64,000 nt of DNA, taken from contig CM050454.1 of NCBI GenBank assembly GCA_027563935.2, positions 52,046,596-52,110,595 of the forward strand. The letters are read 5' to 3'. The stretch is from Costus lasius (lineage: Eukaryota; Streptophyta; Magnoliopsida; Zingiberales; Costaceae). The first letter of the stretch is position 1; the number at the start of each line of letters is the position of its first letter. The position numbers and the translations under genes are program-made. Shown here one piece after another: positions 55,844 through 64,000 of the stretch. The notes beneath the pieces are model-generated. The model searched no databases. It had not been told where the DNA came from and saw only the letters and a list, made by a program, of their open reading frames with translations.

Positions 55844-57646
55844 ATTGGTATCAGAGCGTGCGGTTCAAGCATGTAATATGATTGCTTGATATATTTTGTG
55901 ATCCTTGGTTGCGCATCTACATGTATGCCTAGATCTTGTTGACATGCGAAACTTACATGTTATTTCTTCATGCGAAAGTAAGATGTTTACCTTATCTTGG
56001 CGCATGTTGTTTGTTCATCTTGTCGCATGTCTTGTGTTGGCGCTTAGCTCATGTTGTTTTATCAAAAACCTAACTTGCGCGCCTATGACTAGATCTAAGT
56101 GGCGCCTACTATAAACCCTTAGATGGGTTGATGGGGTTGAAGTCACCTCTAGGTTAGATCCAATAGTCTGATCAGACCATCTGACAGCCGAGATGGATCG
56201 ACCAGATGGCACCTGTGCGCAAGCACGAGGTGGCTATAGGTCGATTGCATCTTAGGCGTGTAGCGAGGTCTGGTTGAGACAACCATTGAACACACATGAG
56301 TTAGGCCCGGGGTCACACCCGCATGCCAGAACTCATGAGGGTTGTTCAGCTCTTGGCGCATGCATGGTTGACCATTAGGTCAACTCGAGTCAGTTAGGAC
56401 TTGGTGCATGCAAGGGTAGTGGATCTGACTAGTTGGATGAGTGGATCCCTATCAATGGACCATTGTAAGGTTGTAAGTGCACATAAGAAAATTAAAATTG
56501 ATGCCAATGGGTTTTCAAAAATTTTATTTTCTTGTTATATGGATCACATGTTGATTTGATTCCATATGCTTGTTTATTTAATCTTATGTGGGTTGCCCTT
56601 TAATGTGTGCTGTGCTGGGGCCTGCGTGCCTGGTTAATTATAAATTAATATTTATTTGTGATCTGCGAATCACATTGTCTTTAATTTATAAAATGTAATT
56701 GACCTGCGAGTCAATCTTGTCTAGATAGATTAAAATGTATTTTTAATCAGACAAGAATTCAAGGCACACATCCCAGAGGGGCATTCAGCTGGTGGCGCAC
56801 CTGAGGTGCTCTTGGCGCTAGGGCCCTGGGTTGGACCAGATGAAAGGCAAAAGACCTATGAAGAGCAAGTGAAGACTTAAATTAGGTTAAGGTCTTACTT
56901 AGGCTCTATGGGCTTTTACCACATAAGATCAGCATGCTTTCTTTTTATTCCTTATATAATTAGAACTGCATGAGTTTATCTTCTGCTATCACCATAGGAA
57001 TTGCATGATAGTTAAGAAGATAAAAGACCGGTAAAATCCAACGCTAAAATATCAAGCTCGTAAGCCTTCTGACGCGAAACCTCACTGTTCTGACTATCGT
57101 TGGAGCCGTGTTGTACCCACTCAGTGGGCACGTCCATCTATCTTCAGACGGTGCGGGATTACACCTGCGTGTTACAGAGTAGGGATTTATCCCTTCTCGT
57201 TGCTCAGCATAGCACGTGGTGGTCCAGGGAGTAGGTCGGGTCAGCTTGACCATGTAGGCTGCATATGTGGCGCATATGGCAGCACATGGAGGCAGCCATC
57301 TGTGGGATCAGAGACTGTGTTGTACCAACTCAGTTGGCACAGTCTGCTGGATTGCCCAGATGAAGGGGAATCGCACGGGTTGGCGATTGGCAAGGACTGC
57401 CTACCAGAAATTAGTGCTTGTACTCTCTGTGCATCTTATCTCGCCTGAGCGGGACGCGGAGACCAAGTATGAAATCTGGATCCCATCTCACTAAAAGAGT
57501 GTTACTCTTTCGGACTGTTTTAAGGATTTTACAGTCAGCTAAAATAGTGAGAAAAGGAATCATTCTTAAGTCCTGGATTGATTCTAGACATTGATACTGA
57601 CCTTGCTGTTCTTGCATTGTTGTAGATTCCTGCAGCAACGAACACC
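55844..57646 (+). other. Element E: primer-binding site and leader
   Basis: TGGTATCAGAGCG at 55846-55858. Hairpin 1 at 57107-57132, hairpin 2 at 57312-57345, three-way junction at 57486-57552, branch-like TACTGAC near 57595 and acceptor TTGTAG ending at 57625. ATG of gag follows at 57647. Confidence 0.88.
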
Positions 57647-59176
57647 ATGAGCTTCAATGTGCGATCCCTACTGGAAAGGGAGAAGTTTGCTGGGCCAAAC
57701 TTCTCAGACTGGTTCGGACACCTTAAGATCGTTCTTAAGGCAGAGAGGAAACTGTATGTCCTCGAGACGGCTGTGCCGCCTCAACCCGCTCCGAACGCCG
57801 CAAGGGCAGTTCGGGATGCCTATGAAAAGCACGTCAATGATAGCATTGATGTCGCTTGCCTGATGCTAGCGTCTATGACGCCACCGCTGCAGCGTCAGCA
57901 TGAGGATATGTCGGCTATAGAGATTATAGCGAACCTCAAGATGCTGTATGCTGCACAGGCGAGGACTGAGCGCTATAATTTGACCAAGCTTTTCTTTCAG
58001 AGCAAACTGGCTGAAGGGAGCCCAGTGGGAGCTCACGTGCTCAAGATGATTGGGCACAAGGAGGCTCTAGAGAAACTGGGGCATACCATCAATCAGGAGC
58101 TTGCTGTAGACATAATTCTGCAGTCTCTCCCGCCTTCTTTCGATGCGTTCATTATTAACTTTAATATGAACAAAATCGATTGTACTCCGGCAGAGCTGCT
58201 GAATATGCTCTTGACTACTGAGGAAACTCTGAAGGGAAAGCCTTCAACCTCTGTCTTAATGGTTCCTTCCAGGAACAAGAAGAAGGGGAAGAAGGGCAAA
58301 GCCCCTGTCAAGAACTACAGTAAGGCTCTGAAACAGAAGGTGAAGCGGTCGAAGGACAACAGGTGCTTCCACTATGGCCAGCTGGGTCACTGGAAAAAGG
58401 ACTGTAAAGCGCTCCAAGGAGATAAGAGGGGAAGCATCGCTTCTGGCTCAGGTATATTCATGACTGAGGTCATGTTTTCATCTTCTTCTATATCATGGGT
58501 GTTGGACACTGCATGTGGAGTTCACATTTGTTCAAATGTACAGGAACTCAAGAGAAGAAGGCAGGTGGGACAGCATGAGGTAGACCTACGCGTTGGAAAC
58601 GGGGCACGGGTTGCTGCTGTTGCTGTAGGAGACTATTTCATTTCTTTACCATCTGGCATTGTATTGGAATTAAACAATTGTTATTTTGTACCGAGTATCA
58701 CCAAAAATATTATCTCTATTCCTGCTCTTGTCAGGAAAGGATTTGCCTTTGAATGCAATATTTCAAAGTGTGTTTTATCTTATGATAATATTGTTTTTGG
58801 AACTGGTTCAATTAACAATGGGTTATTCATGTTGGACATGGAAAATTCTATACAAAACATTGATAATAAGAAAGCCAAGTATGCTGATGACAGCACCTTG
58901 TTATGGCATAGTCGTTTAGGCCATATTAACAAGAAGCGCATTAAGCGGTTGCATGATCATGGACTGCTGGGATCATTCTCCTATGAGGAGATTGATACAT
59001 GCAAAGCTTGTTTGATGGGTAAAATGACGAAGTCACCTTTTCCTAACAAAGGTCAAAGGGCTTCAGGTTTACTTGACCTTATACACAGTGATGTGTGTGG
59101 GCCATTTAGTAAACATGCCAGAGGTGGCTATCAGTACTTCATTACCTTTACTGATGATTTCAGTAGGTATGGTTAT
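57647..59176 (+). pseudogene. Element E: gag and N-terminal pol, cut by element F
   Basis: Open frame of 510 codons from the gag Met to the integrase core, where it reads FITFTDDFSRYGY and stops at the LTR of F; the apparent extra 26 residues to 59257 are translated LTR. Gag core is intact. The zinc knuckle reads CFHYGQLGHWKKDC: its second Cys is Tyr (codon 58373-58375), which should abolish zinc binding. Protease motif DTACG follows at about 58506. Integrase zinc finger LLWHSRLGHINKKR...CKACLMGKM is present. Confidence 0.93.
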
Positions 59177-60853
59177 TGTTGGGGTATGCCCTTAAGGCTA
59201 ATGTTTGAGGCCTATGGGAATGTATCAGTATCATGTAATAAACTGTTATGTTTATAAAGGCATGGTTGTTATTCAGTTAGTTACATTGTCTGCTGCAATA
59301 TATGTTCTTCTGAATAATGTCTCAAAGCTGTTCAGCTGGGCTGACATGCAATTATGTCCTTAGTCGATATATCTTGGTGAACATGAGACAGCCTTGATAT
59401 GGTCAAGACTAATATGTGTTCTAATCTTATAGGATGCTTCGAGCATGGAATAAGATGTAGACTCATGGGTACATTGGATGTACTGGACAGACCCTACTAG
59501 GATGTTCAATTGTTTGTCACAATGTGAATATTCCTTGAATGTGACAAGTGGCACATTTCCTCTGACTTGAGATCGCTTGTGTTTTCTAAATGATGATTGC
59601 CATTGTTTTGAGGTAGTTCAATATCATTTGAAACATAATGATTATAGACTATCTTGGATGGTGAGCTTGAATCAGGTTAGGGCACTAGTGATAGACATAG
59701 GATTGCCGTCTCCTTGTTTAAGGAGTGTGATGTTCTAAAGGGGCCCCCTGGATGAGATGATTGAGAAAGTGTATGGCCATACCCAGGTGACTGTGTTCAT
59801 CTGATCTAATCATGCACATCATATTGGAGTTACAAGCTTGACAGGCTTGTCCAATAAGAACATCCAGTGGCAAAGGAAATATGCATGCCTTGTGAATTGA
59901 TTCACACTTGTGCTAAGGTTTGGGTGTAGTCTTGGAAGACTCTTTCCTTTATATCGGGAGACAGTGATGTATTGCTAGATACCCCTCACTGATCGTGATA
60001 ATGAGAATTATCGTTACCGACATTTAGAGGAAACCCTTAGGGTCGCACAATTTGATGATATGGCTTACTTAAGTCAGATCGTGTGGACTGAATTGTTCGG
60101 GTTCAGTTTAAAGGGATTTAATCTCTGATTGTAAGTGAGATCTGGTCTAATCATGTTTGATTGATTAGGGCTTGAGATCGGTAAGCTTTGATCGAGAGAT
60201 TGGATGCTAGATCGGTCAGATCAGGAGCATCGAGAGATTGACGGTCAGATCAAGAACTTAAGTGTTTATTGTGGTCTGGACTGATTGCTTGGTTTATTTG
60301 GTTATTGAACCAAACTTAAGTGAACCGGCTCATGGATGAGCGCTTGGTTCAATTCAAAGAAGAGAGGAAAATGCGATTGGTTCAAAATGCATGAACACAT
60401 GATCGCATGAAAGAGTGAGGTTGGCTATTTTTAGCAACCACGTCTCCATGTCTTGTGTGGAGCGCATATCGTGTGGCCTCCTCTCTATTCTCGTCGCCTC
60501 CTCTCGTGTTGATCATTATTCTTCACGCCTTGAAGAGTCGAGATGAAAAAACAAGCAAGCTCTCTCTCATTTCCCCATACGAAGGACTCCTTGAAGATTT
60601 GCTAGCACAAAGTCGCCAAGGAAGTAGTCGCCTTCTCATTGTGTGCGTCATCTAAGGAGAAGAGGCACTTGCGTCTTTGATTCTAAGACACCATCAAACC
60701 GATGGCAATGGTATGATTTTATCTCTTGTGCAATCGGGTTTTTAAGTTGATAATAATACATGCATCAAAGGTCCTAGAAACCCTCCTTCCGTTGCTTTAA
60801 AAATTACATGCGCCTATCTAGGGTTTCGCCCCCCTTATTTAGGGGTTCTTTCA
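59177..60853 (+). mobile_element. Element F: 5' LTR (AL1 family)
   Basis: 1,677 bp, TGTTGGGG to TCA, inserted in the integrase frame of E (left flank GTTAT, 59172-59176). Near-identical to the LTR of A in opposite orientation. Hairpin GGTTG-G-CTATTTTTAG-CAACC at 60419-60439. Confidence 0.95.
60702..60712 (+). promoter_or_regulatory. Putative splice donor and upstream start codon in F LTR
   Basis: ATGGCAATG (60702-60710) directly followed by GTATGA. All seven AL1 LTRs keep ATGGC, a variable codon, then GTATG. Splicing to 62653 would place this ATG in frame with gag. Confidence 0.5.
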
Positions 60854-62337
60854 ATTGGTATCAGAGCCATTGTTTGCATGTTTCTATGATTGCTTAAAAC
60901 TTTGTGATCCATGTATAAGTATGCTTAGATCTATAACATGCGCATATTAGATGTTCCATGCGAAAAATATATCATGTTACATTCAGACTTTGGCGCATGT
61001 TCTTGGCGCTTGTTTTTGTATGTTTTTCTCAAAACTTATATCACATGCGCGTATAACCTTAGATCTAAGGCACCTACTGTAAACCCTTAGATGGGTTATT
61101 AGGGTTGAAATCTCAGTCTAGTCAAGATCCAACCAGTCTGATCAGACTATCTGACAGCCTGAATGGGTCGACCAGATAGCACCTTGGCGCAAGCCTGAGG
61201 TGGCTATAGGTCGACTGCAGACAGGTGTGTAGCGATGTCTGATTGAGACAACTAATGAACACACATGAGTTAGGCCCGGGGTCACACCCGCTTGCCACAC
61301 CTCATTGTGGTTGTTCAGCCCTGGCGCATGCATAGTTGACCTTATGGTCGACTCAAGTCAGTTAGGACTTGGTGCATGAAAGGGCAGTGGATCTGACTGG
61401 GTCTGATGAGTGGATCCCTAGTAATGGACCATTGTAAGGTAGTAGGGCGAATAAGGAAAATTAAAATTGATCCCAAGGGGTTTTCGAAATTTAATTTTTC
61501 ATGAGTGGATCACATGTTGGTTGTAGCATATGCTTGTTTATTTCTTCTTATGTGGGCTGCCCGTTATTAATGTGTGCTGTGCTGGGGCCTGCGTGCCTGG
61601 GAGTTAATTGTAAATTAATTTTTATTTTTGTGATCTGCGAATCACAGTTTAATTAATTTATAATGTGAAATTGACCTGCGTGTCAATCTTGTCTAGATAG
61701 TTAAATTTGTAATTTAATTAGACAAGAGCACAGAGCACACTTGGCAGAGGCGCATGCAGCAGTTGCTGGACCAGGTGGGAGGTCTAGGGATCGACCCTAG
61801 GACCAGGCGCATATTCCTGGTGGGCGCACCTATGCTGCAGATGGCGCTTGGGCCCTGGTTTGGGCCAGATGAGCAGCTAAAGACCCATGAAGAGCAAGTG
61901 AAGACTTAATTTAGGTTAAGGTCTCACTAGGGCTATGGGCTTTTACCACATAAGATTCATGCTTTCTTTTATTGTTTAAATATTAGAATTGCATGATTAG
62001 TTTATCTTCTGCTATCACCATAGGAATTGCATGATAGTGAAGAAGATAAAAGACCGTTAAAATCCAACGATCAAATATCAAGCTCGTAAGCCTTCTGACG
62101 CGAAACCTCACTGTTCTGATTATCGTTGGAGCCGTGTTGTACCCACTCAGTGGGCACGTCCATCTATCTTCAGACGGTGCGGGACTACACCTGTGTGTTA
62201 CAGAGTAGGGATTTATCCCTTCTCGTTGCTCAGCATAGCACATGGTGGTCCAGGGAGTAGGTCGGGTCAGCTTGACCGTGTAGGCTACATATGTGGCGCA
62301 TATGGTAGCACATGGAGGCAGCCATCTGTGGGGTCAG

Positions 62338-62371
62338 AGACTGTGTTGTACCAACTCAGTTGGCACAGTCT
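62338..62371 (+). ncRNA. Leader hairpin 2 (reference copy F)
   Basis: Outer 8-bp stem AGACTGTG/CACAGTCT, a 5-nt bulge TTGTA on the 5' side, inner stem CCAAC/GTTGG and loop TCA. Hairpin 1 at 62133-62158 has the same layout with CGTG/CACG and CCCAC/GTGGG. A structured element of the genomic RNA, not a separate RNA gene. Confidence 0.55.
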
Positions 62372-62511
62372 GCTGGATTGCCCAGATGAAGGGGAATCGC
62401 ACGGGTTGGCGATTGGCTGGGACAGCCTACCAGAGATTAGTGCTTGTACTCTCTGTGCATCTTATCTCGCCTGAGCGGGACGCGGAGACCAAGTATGAAA
62501 TCTGGATCCCA

Positions 62512-62579
62512 TCTCACTAAAAGAGTTCTACTCTTTCGGGCTGTTTTGCTGGATTTTTCAGCCAGATAAAATAGTGAGA
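62512..62579 (+). ncRNA. Leader three-way-junction candidate (reference copy F)
   Basis: Closing stem TCTCACTA/TAGTGAGA; inner hairpin AAGAGT-TCT-ACTCTT; second inner hairpin GGCTG/CAGCC with loop TTTTGCTGGATTTTT. The layout is conserved in A (653-720), C (26579-26647), E (57486-57552) and H (20251-20320). Confidence 0.6.
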
Positions 62580-62673
62580 AAAAGAATCTTTCTTAAGTCC
62601 TGATTGATTCTTATACATTGATACTGACCTTGCTGTTCTTGCATTGTTGTAGATACCTGCAGCAACGAACACC

Positions 62674-64000
62674 ATGAACTTCAATGTGCGATCCCTACTG
62701 GAAAGGGAGAAGTTTGCTGGGCCGAACTTCTCTGACTGGTTTGGACACCTTAAGATCGTTCTTAAGGCAGAGAGGAAACTGTATGTCCTCGAGACGGCGA
62801 TACCGCCGCAGCCCGCTCCGAACGCCGCAAGGGCGGTTCGGGAAGCCTATGAAAAGCACGTCAATGATAGCATTGATGTCGCTTGCCTGATGCTAGCGTC
62901 TATGACGCCACCGCTGCAGCGTCAGCATGAGGATATGTCGGCTATAGAGATTATAGCGAACCTCAAGATGCTGTATGCTGCACAGGCGAGGACAGAGCGC
63001 TACAATTTGACGAAGCTCTTCTTTCAGAGCAAACTGGCTGAAGGGAGCCCAGTGGGAGCTCACGTGCTCAAGATGATTGGGCACAAGGAGGCTCTAGAGA
63101 AACTGGGGCATACCATCAACCAAGAGCTTGCTGTGGACATTATTCTGCAGTCTCTCCCGCCTTCATTCGACGCGTTCATTATTAATTTTAATATGAACAA
63201 AATCGATTGTACTCCGGCAGAGCTGCTGAATATGCTCTTGACCACTGAGGAGACTCTGAAGGGTAAGCCTTCGACCTCTGTCTTAATGGTTCCTTCCAGG
63301 AACAAGAAGAAGGGGAAGAAGGGCAAGGCCACTGTCAAGAGCTACAGCAAGGCTCTGAAGCAAAAGGTGAAGCGGTCCAAGGAATACAGGTGTTTCCACT
63401 GTGGCCAGCTGGGTCACTGGAAAAAGGACTGTAAAGCGCTCCAAGGAGATAAGAGGGGAAGCATCGCTTCTGGCTCAGGTATATTCGTGACTGAGGTCAT
63501 GTTTTCTTCTTCTATATCATGGGTGTTGGACACTGCATGTGGAGTTCACATTTGTTCAAATGTACAGGAACTCAAGAGAAGAAGGCAGGTGGGACAGCAT
63601 GAGGTGGACCTACGCGTTGGAAACGGAGCAAGGGTTGCTGCTGTTGCTGTAGGAGACTACTTCATTTCTTTACCATCTGGAATTGTATTGGAACTAAACA
63701 ATTGTTACTTTGTTCCCAGTATTACTAAAAATATTATCTCCATTCCTGCTCTTGTCAGGAAGGGATTTTCCTTTGAATGCAATATTTCAAAGTGTGTTTT
63801 ATCTTTAGATAATATTGTTTATGCAACTGGTTCAATTAGCAATGGGTTATTCATGTTGGACATGGAATGTTCGATACAGCAAATTGATATTAAGAAAGCC
63901 AAGTATGCTGATGATAGCACCTTGCTATGGCATAGTCGTTTAGGCCATATTAACGAGAAACGCATTAAGCGGTTGCATGATAATGGACTGCTGGGATCAT
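62674..64000 (+). CDS. Element F: gag and N-terminal pol, runs off window
   Basis: Open frame of at least 442 codons with no stop before the window end. Gag core, Lys-rich linker, intact CCHC knuckle CFHCGQLGHWKKDC at about residues 240-253, then a Leu codon where C has TAG, protease motif DTACGVHIC, and the start of the integrase zinc finger LLWHSRLGHINEKR. The start is the Met shared by A and C. It could be part of an intact and recent element; the rest lies outside. Confidence 0.93.
   Translation, partial: MNFNVRSLLEREKFAGPNFSDWFGHLKIVLKAERKLYVLETAIPPQPAPNAARAVREAYEKHVNDSIDVACLMLASMTPPLQRQHEDMSAIEIIANLKMLYAAQARTERYNLTKLFFQSKLAEGSPVGAHVLKMIGHKEALEKLGHTINQELAVDIILQSLPPSFDAFIINFNMNKIDCTPAELLNMLLTTEETLKGKPSTSVLMVPSRNKKKGKKGKATVKSYSKALKQKVKRSKEYRCFHCGQLGHWKKDCKALQGDKRGSIASGSGIFVTEVMFSSSISWVLDTACGVHICSNVQELKRRRQVGQHEVDLRVGNGARVAAVAVGDYFISLPSGIVLELNNCYFVPSITKNIISIPALVRKGFSFECNISKCVLSLDNIVYATGSISNGLFMLDMECSIQQIDIKKAKYADDSTLLWHSRLGHINEKRIKRLHDNGLLGS

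Larger units (their letters stand above)
60854..62673 (+). other. Element F: primer-binding site and leader
   Basis: TGGTATCAGAGCC at 60856-60868. Contains hairpin 1 (62133-62158), hairpin 2 (62338-62371), the three-way junction (62512-62579), TACTGAC about 30 nt before the acceptor, and TTGTAG ending at 62652. Confidence 0.9.

Noticed and set aside
59177..59257. Genuine C-terminal extension of the E protein (26 residues)
   Set aside because: It is translation of the F LTR start in the interrupted integrase frame.

Overview
This window is eukaryotic nuclear DNA from a flowering plant, and it is almost entirely a nest of LTR retrotransposons. I find no convincing host gene, rRNA operon, CRISPR array or bacterial operon. 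The plant origin follows from the element types: Angela-lineage Ty1/copia with 1.6-1.7 kb LTRs and an initiator-tRNA-Met primer site, a Tekay/Del-type chromovirus, a CRM/Galadriel-type Ty3 fragment and an Athila-type Ty3 element. The density of nested insertions and solo LTRs suggests pericentromeric heterochromatin. The species cannot be named from the sequence.

Layout: (A) 1-4024, minus, 5' part of an Angela-like element (family AL1) inserted in the gag of (B). (B) 4025-11247, plus, a Tekay/Del chromovirus with gag, pol and 3' LTR, 5' truncated. (Y) 11248-14081, LTR-like and probably minus, carrying a solo AL1 LTR (L1, 11756-13453). 14082-14609 is an LTR fragment ending in the RNase H region of (K). 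(K) 14610-about 17932 is a Ty3 fragment whose integrase frame runs on into 126-bp repeats. (H) about 17933-39275, plus, is a decayed second Angela-like family (AL2), split by (C), an almost complete AL1 element on the minus strand (20928-30005), by an AL2 LTR piece (30006-31683), and by a solo LTR X1 (32547-35992) that itself contains a solo AL1 LTR S (33415-35113). X2 (39276-40996) is a second solo LTR of the X family. 41002-44350 is AT-rich and unassigned. (D) 44351-54135, plus, is an Athila-type element whose 3' LTR is interrupted by (E), an AL1 element (54136-59176). E is in turn interrupted in its integrase by (F), another AL1 element (59177 to the window end).

None of the coding regions is clearly intact over its full length. 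C is closest: gag, protease, integrase, reverse transcriptase and RNase H are all present, with one amber codon just before the protease motif. F is open to the window edge. B has a His in place of the second catalytic Asp of reverse transcriptase. D, K and H carry many stops, frameshifts and deletions.

The most interesting signals are RNA-level features of the AL1 family. Comparing copies A, C, E, F and the AL2 element H suggests: (1) a leader intron of about 1.95 kb with a conserved donor in the LTR, a TACTGAC branch-like motif and an acceptor 21 nt before the gag ATG, where splicing would join an upstream ATG in frame with gag; (2) two hairpins and a three-way junction inside that putative intron, with stem changes that preserve pairing between AL1 and AL2; (3) a further covarying hairpin in the LTR. 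Together they suggest that unspliced RNA keeps the primer site and structured leader while spliced RNA makes Gag. This is inference from a handful of copies.
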